Shown one piece after another: positions 23,829 to 32,946 of a stretch of DNA of 50,340 bases. A program made the translations under genes and the position numbers. Location: contig JAIDUK010000020.1 in the NCBI GenBank assembly GCA_029060215.1, forward strand, positions 1 through 50,340, given 5' to 3'. The notes under the pieces were generated by a model that saw only the letters and a list, made by a program, of their open reading frames with translations, searched no databases and was not told the DNA's origin. Source of the stretch: Alistipes sp. GTDB lineage: Bacteria > Bacteroidota > Bacteroidia > Bacteroidales > Rikenellaceae. Numbering within the stretch: position 1 is the stretch's first letter; each line of letters begins with the position of its first letter.

Positions 23829-24722
23829 TCAGAACGACATGGGGGCCTTGATAGCGGGCCAAGGGTCGTAACCGGAGAGGGTGAAATCGCTGTAGCGGAA
23901 GCCGAAAACCGACTTGACGTCCGGATTGAGCCGCATGACGGGCAAAGGCCGCGGAGTGCGGGCGAGCTGCTCGCCGACCTGCTCCATGTGGTTGAGGTAG
24001 AGGTGCGTGTCGCCGAGCGTGTGGATGAACTCGCCGGGCTGCAAACCGCACACCTGCGCCATCATCAGGGTGAGCAGGGCGTAGGAAGCGATGTTGAACG
24101 GCACGCCGAGGAAGGTGTCGGCGCTGCGCTGGTAGAGCTGGCACGAGAGCCGCCCCTCGGCGACGTAGAACTGGAACAATACGTGGCACGGCGGCAAAGC
24201 CATTTCTTCCACCTCGGCGACGTTCCAAGCCGAGACGATGATGCGCCGCGATTCGGGGTTGCGGCGGATGAGCTCGACCGCTTGTGCGATCTGGTCGATC
24301 GCACGGCCGTCGGGCCGCGGCCACGAACGCCACTGGTAGCCATAGACGTGGTTGAGGTCGCCGTAGCGGTAGCCCTCTATGGGCGATTCGGTGCCGGCGG
24401 CGGCCAGAAACGCCTCGCGCTCGAGCGGCCGGAGCCCGCGGGCGGCGCACAACTCGCCGTAGAAACGGAAAGCGTCGTTGTCCCAGATATGGACGCCGTT
24501 GCGGACGAGGTATGCGATGTTGGTGTCGCCTTGCAGGAACCACAGCAACTCGTGGATCACCCCTTTCAAAAAGACCTTCTTGGTGGTCAGCAGCGGGAAC
24601 CCTTCGCGCAGGTCGAACCGCATCTGATGGCCGAAGACGCTTCGGGTGCCGGTGCCGGTGCGGTCGCCGCGGACGACGCCTTCGGCGGTGATGCGGCGCA
24701 GGAGATCGAGATACTGTTTCAT
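23829..24722 (-). CDS. thyA: Thymidylate synthase
   Basis: 297 residues. It methylates dUMP using methylene-tetrahydrofolate. The catalytic Cys179 lies in [10 protein letters not shown]; the folate/dUMP blocks [27 protein letters not shown] and GDTHLYLNH are intact. The length is somewhat above the E. coli enzyme because of an insert around residues 90-115. The start codon overlaps the lpxH stop (ATGA), so both are translated from one operon with the upstream TlpA-like gene. Confidence 0.95.
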   Translation of the reverse strand: MKQYLDLLRRITAEGVVRGDRTGTGTRSVFGHQMRFDLREGFPLLTTKKVFLKGVIHELLWFLQGDTNIAYLVRNGVHIWDNDAFRFYGELCAARGLRPLEREAFLAAAGTESPIEGYRYGDLNHVYGYQWRSWPRPDGRAIDQIAQAVELIRRNPESRRIIVSAWNVAEVEEMALPPCHVLFQFYVAEGRLSCQLYQRSADTFLGVPFNIASYALLTLMMAQVCGLQPGEFIHTLGDTHLYLNHMEQVGEQLARTPRPLPVMRLNPDVKSVFGFRYSDFTLSGYDPWPAIKAPMSF

Positions 24723-25471
24723 CGGTCGAATCGTTTGAGGGTCAGCTCGCCCGCATCGTCGAGCACGGCATAGGCCGGGCGCTCGTCCCAACAACCCAGA
24801 TGGACCGTGTGCAGGGCGCCGTCGCGGAAGTCGCGGGCGGCATGGAGATGCCCGAAAACGAAATGGTCTATGGGTCGGTCGGCATGGGCTGCGGCGTAGC
24901 TGCGGGCATATTCGATCAAGGGCGCGGTCAACGCTTCGGCCGAAGCCTGCCCGCCGCGGTGCGACTTGCGCGACCGGCCGCTCCACCAACGACCGAAGCG
25001 GACGAACAGATCGGGGTGGATGAGCCAAGAGAAGACCCCGCGCAACACGCGCGACCGGAAGAAGCGGTTCAACAACTTCAACCCCGGCTGGCCGTCGATC
25101 TGCATGTTGTCGCCGTGGGCGATGAAGAGCCTGCGGCCGTTGAACGTCATGACCTGCGGCGAAGTACGGATCTCCAGACCGCACTCGCGGGCCAGACAAG
25201 GGCCGGTCCACATGTCGTGGTTGCCGGTGAAGAAGACCACGCGCACGCCGCGGTCGGTCAACTCGGCCAGTTTGCCCAATACGCGGACATAACCTCGGGG
25301 GATGACCCGGCGGTACTCGAACCAGAAATCGAAGATGTCGCCTGCGAGAACGATCGCCCCGGCGTCTTTGCCGATGAAGTCGAGCCACGCGAGAAACCGC
25401 CGCTCGACGGCGCGGGCCGCTGCGGGGCCGCCGCTGCCGAGGTGGACGTCGGATGCGAAGTAGACGGGCAT
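24719..25471 (-). CDS. lpxH: UDP-2,3-diacylglucosamine diphosphatase
   Basis: 250 residues, a calcineurin-type metallophosphoesterase of lipid A synthesis. Metal ligands are visible: Asp8 and His10 (SDVHLG), Asp45 (AGDIFDFW), Asn84-His85 (GNHD), His119 (AHGDN) and the late GHLH motif. The LpxH-typical WLIHPD stretch follows. It is peripheral to the cytoplasmic membrane. It starts 3 bp after the TlpA-like gene and overlaps thyA by 4 bp. Confidence 0.88.
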   Translation of the reverse strand: MPVYFASDVHLGSGGPAAARAVERRFLAWLDFIGKDAGAIVLAGDIFDFWFEYRRVIPRGYVRVLGKLAELTDRGVRVVFFTGNHDMWTGPCLARECGLEIRTSPQVMTFNGRRLFIAHGDNMQIDGQPGLKLLNRFFRSRVLRGVFSWLIHPDLFVRFGRWWSGRSRKSHRGGQASAEALTAPLIEYARSYAAAHADRPIDHFVFGHLHAARDFRDGALHTVHLGCWDERPAYAVLDDAGELTLKRFDR

Positions 25472-25474
25472 GGC

Positions 25475-26617
25475 TTAACGGGTCAGCTCGTCGAGCTTCT
25501 GTTCGAGACTTTTGCCGTAGATGTCCTTGGCCACGAGCGAACCCCTCTTGTCGATGAGGAAATTGGCCGGGAGCTTCTGCACGTTGTAGAGGCTGATGGC
25601 CGACGACGAACGCCCGCGCAGATCGCTGACCGAAATCCAAGGCAGCCGCTGCTCCTGCACGGCCGTGATCCAAGCCGCCTTCGAGGTGTCGACGGCGACC
25701 TGATAGACCTCGAACGAGGTGGGGGCGTCGGCATACTTGCGGTAGATTTCCTTCAACTCGGCGTTGAGCGTATTGCTGTTGCCGGCCTCGGCCGACCAGA
25801 AATCGAGCAGGACGACCTTGCCGGTGAGCGACGAAAGGCGGATTTTCTTGCCGTAGATGTCGTGCATCTCCAAATCGGGATAATCGGCCTCCGAGACCAT
25901 GGAAGTCAGGCTGATGCGGGCGTCCATGCGCGCGATTTCGCCCAACAGGGGCTGCAAGTAAGGCGATTCGGGGTAACGCTCCTCGATGGCGTCGGCCACG
26001 GTGCGGAAGTAGACCACGTCGCTGTCGCCGTTGAAGAGGAACGTGTCGCCCGGTAACCGCTGGTAGAGGGCGTAGACGGCCGCCAACGACGACTTGTGCT
26101 CGATGATGAACCGGAGCTGCTCGCGGCGGATGCGGTAGTATTCGGCCGTATACTCCTTGCCTGCCGCCTTGCGCTCATCCTCGGTGAGCTGCGGGCGGGC
26201 GAAGCGGGCGGCGATGGCGTCGAGCTTCCGGGCCCCGGCGACATAGGACTGGTAGAACTGGCGCAGGAGCTCGCTCTCCTCGGAACCCTCGACCGTGTAA
26301 TTGCGCACGACGCTGCCCACGGCGTTGACCGTCAAGCGGTCGCCCCCGGCGATGAGCAGCGGAATACGCTCGCCGTTGAAGAGGATGTTGTAGAGCGACG
26401 GCGTGGCGGCGACCCCCTTGAGGCGGAACTTGTAACCGCCGTCGGGGCCCACGAGGGCCGAATCGATGATCGTCTGTGCCAACGGAGTGACCTGCTCGAG
26501 GTAGACGGCGGCGGGTTCGCTGCCTGCGAAACGGCCCGAGAGGGTCGCTTTCGACGAACGGCAGCCTGTGGCGAACAAGGCTGCGGCGAGGGAGACGCAA
26601 AGCGTGAATCTGTTCAT
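25475..26617 (-). CDS. TlpA-like (DUF4369) lipoprotein lacking redox cysteines
   Basis: 380 residues. The lipoprotein signal ends in LFATGC (Cys19). A DUF4369-like N-terminal domain (about 25-120), a helical middle and a C-terminal thioredoxin fold (about 245-380) follow. At the position of the WAxWCxxC motif the sequence is FWSAEAGNS, so both redox cysteines are replaced (Ala278 and Ser281). The family normally reduces periplasmic disulfides, but this member cannot do so by the usual mechanism and may have a binding role. The promoter lies at 26729-26759. It is the first gene of an operon with lpxH and thyA. Confidence 0.85.
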   Translation of the reverse strand: MNRFTLCVSLAAALFATGCRSSKATLSGRFAGSEPAAVYLEQVTPLAQTIIDSALVGPDGGYKFRLKGVAATPSLYNILFNGERIPLLIAGGDRLTVNAVGSVVRNYTVEGSEESELLRQFYQSYVAGARKLDAIAARFARPQLTEDERKAAGKEYTAEYYRIRREQLRFIIEHKSSLAAVYALYQRLPGDTFLFNGDSDVVYFRTVADAIEERYPESPYLQPLLGEIARMDARISLTSMVSEADYPDLEMHDIYGKKIRLSSLTGKVVLLDFWSAEAGNSNTLNAELKEIYRKYADAPTSFEVYQVAVDTSKAAWITAVQEQRLPWISVSDLRGRSSSAISLYNVQKLPANFLIDKRGSLVAKDIYGKSLEQKLDELTR

Positions 26618-26728
26618 GTGACTGAGTTTTCGCATTTGTCGGAATTGGGGGGGAGTGCCGGGCGGACCGGGGCTCGGAACCGCGCTTGCTGGCCCGGGGC
26701 CGGAACGCCGGGCAACGGCCGGCGAAGC

Positions 26729-26759
26729 CAAATGTACGAAAAATCCGCCGGACGTGCAA
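26729..26759 (-). promoter_or_regulatory. Promoter of the TlpA-like/lpxH/thyA operon
   Basis: On the minus strand: TTGC (26756-26759), 19-bp spacer, TACATTTG (26729-26736). It lies immediately after the stop codon of the DUF4290 gene. Confidence 0.65.
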
Positions 26760-26762
26760 CTT

Positions 26763-27455
26763 TTATTTCTGCGGATTGCGGCGCGGACCTCCGTTTTTCT
26801 GGAAATTGCGGCCTCCGTGCTGCTGTCCGTGCTGGCTGCGGCCGCGCTGCTGACGCTGCTGGCGCTGGGGCCCTTTCTGCGGACGTGCCGAAAAGTGCTG
26901 TTTGTAGTCGCTTCGGAGATTATTCAAGGCCGCTTCGTCGATTCGGACGGCACCTTCGGACATCTGCTTGATGTCCTTTATGATCACCTCGTTGTTGGGG
27001 TGCTCCTGATTGTACTCGTAGCTCTTGGCGCGCATGTAACGGGCCAGATTGTCGACCGTGCGGGCCACCGCCGCGGGGTCGCTCGAAGCGCCCAACTTGC
27101 GGAGCATCTGCCCGACGTATTTGCCGTAGTGCTTGTGGACGATCCGGCTCTGGGCGTAGGGCATCCGGTGGGGCGCCGCGGTGAGCTCCTGCCGCGAAGG
27201 CCGCGGGTAGGGCGAATCCACATCGAGCTGGAAATCAGACATGATGAACATGTGGTCCCAGAGCTTGTGGGTGTAGTCGGCCGTATCGCGCAACAAGGGG
27301 AACAGGTTGCCCATGACGGCGATGACGGCCCGGGCCTGCCGGTTGCGCTCGCGGCGGTCCTCGATGGATGACAACGAATCGATCATCTCCTGAATGTGGC
27401 GCCCGTATTCGGGCAGATAGAGCTTGCGCCGTGTGTAATTGTAGTTCTTTTTCAT
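26763..27455 (-). CDS. DUF4290 family protein
   Basis: 230 residues, a Bacteroidetes-restricted family of unknown function. The body (1-185) is helical and includes LYLPEYGRHIQEMIDSL and HKHYGKYVGQML. The C-terminal ~40 residues are a basic Gln/Arg/Gly-rich tail that suggests nucleic-acid or ribosome contact (inference only). A TACTTTTG -7 element on the minus strand at 27755-27762 would give a leader of about 290 nt; no nearer promoter was found. Confidence 0.8.
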   Translation of the reverse strand: MKKNYNYTRRKLYLPEYGRHIQEMIDSLSSIEDRRERNRQARAVIAVMGNLFPLLRDTADYTHKLWDHMFIMSDFQLDVDSPYPRPSRQELTAAPHRMPYAQSRIVHKHYGKYVGQMLRKLGASSDPAAVARTVDNLARYMRAKSYEYNQEHPNNEVIIKDIKQMSEGAVRIDEAALNNLRSDYKQHFSARPQKGPQRQQRQQRGRSQHGQQHGGRNFQKNGGPRRNPQK

Positions 27456-27581
27456 GGTTGTCGTAGCAGTCGCGCCGATTGTTTCGTGCGGTCGGCAGGG
27501 AAGTCCGGCAGGCCCTTTGCAATAGCGCGATTCGGAATCTTTCTGCGGGGTTTCGCCGGGAGCTCCGGTCGGTGCCGGAAA

Positions 27582-27613
27582 TTGGTTTTACGCGGCGGAA
27601 AGCCCTAACTTTG
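27582..27613 (+). promoter_or_regulatory. Promoter of the sigma-54 activator gene
   Basis: TTGG (27582-27585), 20-bp spacer, TAACTTTG (27606-27613) on the plus strand. Leader of about 165 nt. A minus-strand -7 element (27755-27762) lies inside this leader, so the two divergent transcripts would overlap. Confidence 0.55.
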
Positions 27614-27786
27614 GGTCGGAAGCGGCGGCCGCCGCGCTTGGTCGGGTGCGGTCCGCCGTTCTTCCGCGAGGCCGTCCGCCTGCGGGCCGGAGTTCTCCCG
27701 AAAGGGGCCCCGGCTGCGGAATGCGGTGCCCGGGAGAGGGGGTCTCGGCTTCGGCAAAAGTAGACAAAATTTCAGAAAAAACAACT

Positions 27787-28914
27787 ATGGCAAAGGTTTT
27801 AATTCTCGACCGTTCAAAAAGTATGCGAAACACCTTGCGCGAGCGGCTCGAATACGAGGGTTTCTCGACCGAGGCGGCCGAGGACGAGGCGGCGGCTTCC
27901 GACATGTGCCGGCGGATTCCGTTCGACATCATCCTTTCGGACACGGGGTGCAAGGTGCCCGATACGGAGGTTCCGTTCATCGTCTTGTCGGCCGAGGCGT
28001 CGATCGATTCGGCCGTCGAGGCGGTGCGCAGCGGGGCCCGCGATTACCTGACCAAGCCCGTCGACATGAACCGCCTGCTGCGGTCGATCCGCCGGACCAT
28101 CGACGACCCGGCGCCGGAGCCTGCCGCCGCTCCCGTGCGGCGGGCACGCCGGGCCCATGCCATGCACGCGGAAGAGATCATCGGTACGTCGGAGCGCATC
28201 GCGCAGGTGCGGGAGTTGATCGACAAGGTGGCTCCGTGCGACGCGCGCGTACTTATAACCGGAGAGAACGGCACGGGCAAGGAACTGGTGGCTCGCTGGC
28301 TGCATGCCAAAAGTCCGCGGGCGGCAGCGCCGTTCGTCGAGGTCAACTGTGCGGCCATCCCCTCGGAACTGATTGAAAGCGAACTTTTCGGCCACGAACG
28401 GGGCGCCTTCACCTCGGCCATCAAACAACGCAAAGGCAAATTCGAACAAGCCGACGGGGGCACGCTCTTTATGGACGAAATAGGCGACATGTCGCTGGCG
28501 GCGCAGGCCAAGGTGCTGCGGGCGTTGCAGGAAAACAAGGTGAGCCGGGTGGGCAGCGACAAAGATATAGACGTGGATGTGCGTGTGATCGCTGCGACGA
28601 ACAAAAATCTGCGCGAAGAGATAGCCAAAGGCAACTTCCGCGAAGACCTCTACCACCGCATCGGAGTGGTGGTGGTGCGTGTCCCGGCCCTGCGCGACCG
28701 GGCGGAAGACATCCCCCTGCTGGTCGACCATTTCATCGGGGCCGTATCGGCCGAATACAACCTGACGCCCAAGAAGATCGACCCCGAAGCACTGGCCGCG
28801 CTGCAAGCCCGGCCGTGGACGGGCAATATCCGCGAACTGCGCAACGCGATCGAACGGCTGCTGATCCTCAGCGAAGAGCAGATCACGGCCGACGATGTGA
28901 CGAAATATTGTTAG
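27787..28914 (+). CDS. Sigma-54-dependent activator (NtrC-like) with shortened receiver
   Basis: 375 residues. The receiver-like N-terminus (1-105) keeps the Asp52-type phosphoacceptor (ILSDTG) and the KP of YLTKPVD. However, it lacks about 14 residues between that Asp and the next strand (PFIVLSAE) and has a single acidic residue at the metal site (LILDRS). The AAA+ domain has GENGTGKE (159-166), GTLFMDE (225-231) and GAFTSA (206-211), a variant of the sigma-54 contact loop GAFTGA. The protein stops just after the AAA+ lid with no Fis-type HTH, as in other Bacteroidetes homologues as far as I recall. It overlaps the convergent HAD gene by 4 bp. Confidence 0.88.
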   Translation: MAKVLILDRSKSMRNTLRERLEYEGFSTEAAEDEAAASDMCRRIPFDIILSDTGCKVPDTEVPFIVLSAEASIDSAVEAVRSGARDYLTKPVDMNRLLRSIRRTIDDPAPEPAAAPVRRARRAHAMHAEEIIGTSERIAQVRELIDKVAPCDARVLITGENGTGKELVARWLHAKSPRAAAPFVEVNCAAIPSELIESELFGHERGAFTSAIKQRKGKFEQADGGTLFMDEIGDMSLAAQAKVLRALQENKVSRVGSDKDIDVDVRVIAATNKNLREEIAKGNFREDLYHRIGVVVVRVPALRDRAEDIPLLVDHFIGAVSAEYNLTPKKIDPEALAALQARPWTGNIRELRNAIERLLILSEEQITADDVTKYC

Positions 28915-29561
28915 AGCAGCGCGGGCAGCTCCTCGGCCCGGTCGATGATGCGGCCGGCTCCGGCCTCTTCGAGCTCGGCCCGGGCCCGGAAGCCCCAAGA
29001 AACCCCGACCGAACGGATGCCTGCGGCGCGGGCGGTCGCGATGTCGATGCCCGAATCGCCGACGAAGAGCGCCCGGTCGCGGGGCGTGCCGGTGATGGAG
29101 AGGATCTCCTCGACCACGGCCGGATCGGGCTTCAGCGGCACACCCTCGCGCTGCCCGAGCACGGGCGAGAAGGGGATGCCGGGGAAGAAGAGACGCACGA
29201 GCTTTTCGGTGCCTGCCTGAAACTTGTTGGAAGCCACGGCGAGCCGCACGCCCTGCTGCGCGAGCCCGGAGAGCAGGCCGGGGATGCCGGGGTAGGGCTT
29301 GGTATGAGCGTCGATATGCTCGGTGTAGTAACGCACGAAATCGGCCCGCATGAGGGCCACGTTCTCGGGCGACCGCAACGGCTCGGGCAACGCCCGTTCG
29401 ACGAGCCGCATGATGCCGTTGCCCACGAAGCCGCAATACTCGTCGTAGGAATGCTGCGGAAGGCCGCGCAACGCCAGCGAAGCGTTGCACGCCACGGCCA
29501 GATCGCCGATGGTGTCGAGCAATGTGCCGTCGAGGTCGAAGATGATCAGTTCGGTGTTCAT
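28911..29561 (-). CDS. HAD-superfamily phosphatase, phosphoglycolate phosphatase-like
   Basis: 216 residues. HAD motif I is FDLDGTLLDT (Asp9, Asp11), motif II is ASNKF, the motif III lysine is in PLKPDP, and motif IV is VGDSGIDIATA. The helical cap inserted after motif I (about 15-85) makes it subfamily IA, like Gph or pyrophosphatase PpaX. Substrate is uncertain. Its start overlaps the NhaC stop by 4 bp, giving translational coupling. Confidence 0.88.
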   Translation of the reverse strand: MNTELIIFDLDGTLLDTIGDLAVACNASLALRGLPQHSYDEYCGFVGNGIMRLVERALPEPLRSPENVALMRADFVRYYTEHIDAHTKPYPGIPGLLSGLAQQGVRLAVASNKFQAGTEKLVRLFFPGIPFSPVLGQREGVPLKPDPAVVEEILSITGTPRDRALFVGDSGIDIATARAAGIRSVGVSWGFRARAELEEAGAGRIIDRAEELPALL

Positions 29562-30997
29562 TGTTTGCTGCGGATGCGCCCGCCGACGGCCGCCGCCAAA
29601 AGCGACATGAGCGGACTGACGATGTTGAAGATGCAATAGGGCATGTAGACGAAGGTGGAGACGCCGAGGACGGTGGCCTGCGTCATGCCGCACGAATTCC
29701 ACGGGACGAGCACCGAACAGACCGTGGCCGAATCCTCGACCGAACGGCTCAACAACCGCGCGTCGAGCCCCCGCTCGGCATAGAGCTCGCGGAACAGACG
29801 CCCCGAGAGGATGATCGAAATGTACTGGTCGGCCGTGCAGAGATTGAAGAAGATGCCTGCGCCGACGGTCGACGCCACGGCCGGAAACCTGCGGCTTACG
29901 AGGCGCAGGAAGATCTCGGTCAGCGACCGCAGCATGCCGCTGCCTGTCATGACGCCGCCGAAGCACATGGCGCAGATGATCAGCCACACGGTGTTGAGCA
30001 TCCCGGCCATGCCGCGCGTGGCGACCAACTCGTTGAGCTGGGGGCTGCCCGTGTCGATGGAAGTGGGCCCGAAACAAGTCATCAACACCCCTTTGAATCC
30101 TGAGAGGAACCCGGACTGCCCGGTGCCGGCCACCTCGGTCACCAACTCCGGCTGTGCGGCGAGCATGGCGATGCAGGCGAAGACCGCGGCGGCGAAGAGG
30201 GTGACGATGGCGGGGAGCTTGCGGGCGATGAGCAAGCCGGTGGCCAGCGGCACCAGCAACAACCATGGCGTGATGCGGAACGTGTGCCGCAGGGTCTCGG
30301 CGTAGAGTTGTACGTGGGTTCCGGCTTCGTGGTCGAGCGAAAACCCGGCGGCGGCGAAGACCGCCAACGCGACGAGCATCGAAGGGACGGTGGTCCGGAG
30401 CATGCAGCGGATGTGGGCGAAGACGTCGACCCCGACCGTCGAAGAAGCCAGCACGGTGGTGTCGGAGAGCAGCGAGAGCTTGTCGCCGAAGTAGGCGCCC
30501 GAGATGATGGCCCCGGCGATCCACCCCTCGGGGAAACCCATCGCCCGGCCGATGCCCATCAATGCCACGCCGATGGTGGCGATGGTGGTCCACGAACTGC
30601 CGGTCATGAGCGACACCCCGGCGCAGATGAGCGAAGTGGCGACCAGAAAGAACGACGGGTGCAGGATCTTCAACCCGTAGCAAATCAAGGTGGGAACCAC
30701 GCCGCTGACCATCCACGACCCGGCGATGGCCCCGATCAGCAACAAGATGAGGATGGCCGACGCCGAAGCGCGGATGTTGTCGATGATGGCCTCTTCGAGC
30801 ACGGCCCAACGGCAGCCGCAGATGCCGATCGAGAGCATGACGCAGACCGAGGCCGCCGACAAGAGGGCGATCTGGCTGCCGCCGTCGATGGCCCCGCCGC
30901 CGAAACAACGGATGACGACGCAGAGCAACAGGGTGAGGACCGCCAACGGGATGACCGCCACCCAAGGCGAAGGGGTTTTCGCAACTGGATTTCGCAT
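29558..30997 (-). CDS. NhaC-family Na+/H+ antiporter
   Basis: 479 residues with about 11-12 membrane segments. Family landmarks include LMTGSSWTTIATIGVALMGIG, ISGAYFGDKLSLLSDTT and the C-terminal SATVCSVLVPWNSCGMTQA. NhaC-type carriers exchange sodium for protons or, in malate-lactate relatives, carboxylates for sodium. The start at MRNPVAK is chosen because the upstream extension carries promoter-like sequence (TATTTTTG on the minus strand near 31025). It is the first gene of an operon with the HAD phosphatase. Confidence 0.88.
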   Translation of the reverse strand: MRNPVAKTPSPWVAVIPLAVLTLLLCVVIRCFGGGAIDGGSQIALLSAASVCVMLSIGICGCRWAVLEEAIIDNIRASASAILILLLIGAIAGSWMVSGVVPTLICYGLKILHPSFFLVATSLICAGVSLMTGSSWTTIATIGVALMGIGRAMGFPEGWIAGAIISGAYFGDKLSLLSDTTVLASSTVGVDVFAHIRCMLRTTVPSMLVALAVFAAAGFSLDHEAGTHVQLYAETLRHTFRITPWLLLVPLATGLLIARKLPAIVTLFAAAVFACIAMLAAQPELVTEVAGTGQSGFLSGFKGVLMTCFGPTSIDTGSPQLNELVATRGMAGMLNTVWLIICAMCFGGVMTGSGMLRSLTEIFLRLVSRRFPAVASTVGAGIFFNLCTADQYISIILSGRLFRELYAERGLDARLLSRSVEDSATVCSVLVPWNSCGMTQATVLGVSTFVYMPYCIFNIVSPLMSLLAAAVGGRIRSKQ

Positions 30998-31109
30998 GTT
31001 TTCGGATAACCTGACCGGGGACAAAAATACAAAATAAAGTGCAACGGCGGAAGGGGCGGTGCGCTTTGCGGCGATTTTTGCGTTTGGTCGGCCAAAACGT
31101 GTGCGACGG

Positions 31110-31328
31110 ATGATTGCCCTTTTGCGCCGTGCGGTGCGCTTCTATGCCGACGGATTCCGCGCGATGACCGTGGGCCGGACCCTGTGGACGATCGTGCTGG
31201 TGAAACTGTTGGTCATGTTTGCCGTACTGAAGCTCTTTTTCTTCCCCGACCTGCTGGCCGGAAAGGACGAACGGCAGCGTGCAGCGCATGTGCTGGAACA
31301 ACTGACGGGGCGGGGGAGCGAAAATTGA
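31110..31328 (+). CDS. DUF4492 small membrane protein
   Basis: 72 residues from MIALLRRAVRFYADGFR. One transmembrane helix runs from about 24 to 46 (TLWTIVLVKLLVMFAVLKLFF), with a charged C-terminus. DUF4492 proteins precede cydA in Bacteroidetes, so a role as accessory subunit or assembly factor of cytochrome bd is plausible but unproven. It is separated from cydA by 33 bp. Confidence 0.82.
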   Translation: MIALLRRAVRFYADGFRAMTVGRTLWTIVLVKLLVMFAVLKLFFFPDLLAGKDERQRAAHVLEQLTGRGSEN

Positions 31329-31361
31329 AAATGAAGAATGGATTCTTGGTCTTGAGATAGG

Positions 31362-32942
31362 ATGGAATATTTGCAGACCGTCGACTGGTCGCGGGCGCAG
31401 TTCGCCCTGACGGCCGTCTACCACTGGCTTTTCGTACCGCTCACGCTTGGCCTGAGCGTGCTGATCGCCATCATGGAGAGCTGCTGGCTGCGCACCGGCG
31501 ACGATGGCTGGCGCCGGTGCGTCCGCTTCTGGATGCGGCTGTTCGGCGTCAACTTCGCCATCGGGGCGGCCACGGGGCTTATCCTCGAATTCGAATTCGG
31601 CACCAACTGGTCGAACTACTCCTATTTTGTGGGCGATATTTTCGGGGCGCCGCTGGCCATCGAGGGGATCATGGCCTTTTTCCTCGAAACCACCTTTCTT
31701 GCCGTGATGTTCTTCGGCTGGGACAAGGTGAGCCCCCGCGCCCACCTTACGGCGACATGGCTCACGGCCGTGGGGGCCAACCTCTCGGCGTGGTGGATAC
31801 TGGTGGCCAACGCGTGGATGCAGTACCCGGTGGGCTGCCGGTTCGATTTGCAGACCGTGCGCAACGAGATGACCTCGTTCTGGGACGTAGCCTTTTCGCC
31901 TGTGGCCGTCAACAAGTTTTTCCACACGGTTGCCTCGTCGTTCACGCTGGCGTCGCTGTTCGTGGTGGGGGTGAGCGCATGGTACCTGCTGCGCCGCCGC
32001 GAGGAGCGAATGGCCCGCAGAAGCATCGGCGTGGCGTCGCTGTTCGGGCTGCTTTTTGCGGTGGCCACGGCCTATACGGGCGACCGCTCGGGTGCGATCG
32101 TGGCCCGGGTGCAACCCATGAAACTGGCGGCCATGGAAGCGCTCTACGAAGGCAAGGCCGGGGCGCCGCTCACGGTGGCGGGGGTGCTTCGGCCCGAAGC
32201 GAACCGCCCGGCCGACGATCCGTTCTACTTCAGCATAGGGATACCGAAACTACTGTCGGTGATGAGTTTCCGCGATGCGCAGGCCTACGTGCCGGGCATC
32301 GGCGACCTGCTCGACGGCAATCCCGGGCAAGGGATTCTGTCTGCCGCGGAGAAGATGGCCCGGGGCCGTGCGGCGGTCGAGGAACTGGCCCGCTACCGGG
32401 CCGCCCGGGAGCGCGGCGACCGCGGGGCGATGGCCGCCATCGAACGCAAATTCGATCCGGCGACCCCCGAGGGCGCCGAGTTCCTGCGCGAAAAATTCGC
32501 CTATTTCGGCTACGGCTATCTCCGCACGCCGGAACAACTTGTACCCAATGTGCCTCTGCTGTTCTATTCGTTCCGAGCGATGGTGGGGGCCGGGGTGCTT
32601 TTCATCCTGCTGCTGGCGGCGGTGTGGTGGCTCAACCGACGCGACAGGCTGGCATCGCAACGCTGGCTGCTGCGCATGTGCGTGTGGATGATTCCGCTCT
32701 CCTACCTTGCCTCGCAGGCGGGGTGGGCGGTGGCCGAAGCGGGGCGCCAGCCGTGGGCCATTCAGAACCTGATGCCTGTGGGGATCGCCGCGTCGAAGAT
32801 TCCGGCCGCTTCGGTGAGCACGACGTTCGTTCTGTTTCTGGCTCTTTTCACGGCGCTGCTGGCGGCCGAAATAAGCATCCTGCTGCGCCAAATCAAGATA
32901 GGGCCCGACGGGGCCGGGAACTCCGAACCCGAAAAACTCTGA
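31362..32942 (+). CDS. cydA: Cytochrome bd quinol oxidase subunit I
   Basis: 526 residues. It carries the quinol site and the hemes of the high-affinity oxygen reductase in the cytoplasmic membrane. His21 in AVYHWLFVPLTLG is the expected heme ligand. The long periplasmic Q-loop (about 250-390) is present, and GRQPWAIQNLMP is the CydA signature. It lets the anaerobe scavenge trace oxygen and support respiration in nanaerobic conditions. It is followed by cydB after 4 bp. Confidence 0.95.
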   Translation: MEYLQTVDWSRAQFALTAVYHWLFVPLTLGLSVLIAIMESCWLRTGDDGWRRCVRFWMRLFGVNFAIGAATGLILEFEFGTNWSNYSYFVGDIFGAPLAIEGIMAFFLETTFLAVMFFGWDKVSPRAHLTATWLTAVGANLSAWWILVANAWMQYPVGCRFDLQTVRNEMTSFWDVAFSPVAVNKFFHTVASSFTLASLFVVGVSAWYLLRRREERMARRSIGVASLFGLLFAVATAYTGDRSGAIVARVQPMKLAAMEALYEGKAGAPLTVAGVLRPEANRPADDPFYFSIGIPKLLSVMSFRDAQAYVPGIGDLLDGNPGQGILSAAEKMARGRAAVEELARYRAARERGDRGAMAAIERKFDPATPEGAEFLREKFAYFGYGYLRTPEQLVPNVPLLFYSFRAMVGAGVLFILLLAAVWWLNRRDRLASQRWLLRMCVWMIPLSYLASQAGWAVAEAGRQPWAIQNLMPVGIAASKIPAASVSTTFVLFLALFTALLAAEISILLRQIKIGPDGAGNSEPEKL

Positions 32943-32946
32943 GCCG

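Noticed and set aside
28911..32114. A 1067-codon frame ending in the HAD phosphatase
   Set aside because: The HAD protein starts at 29561; the N-terminal extension is antisense to cydA and shadows NhaC in another frame, with Arg/His-rich composition.
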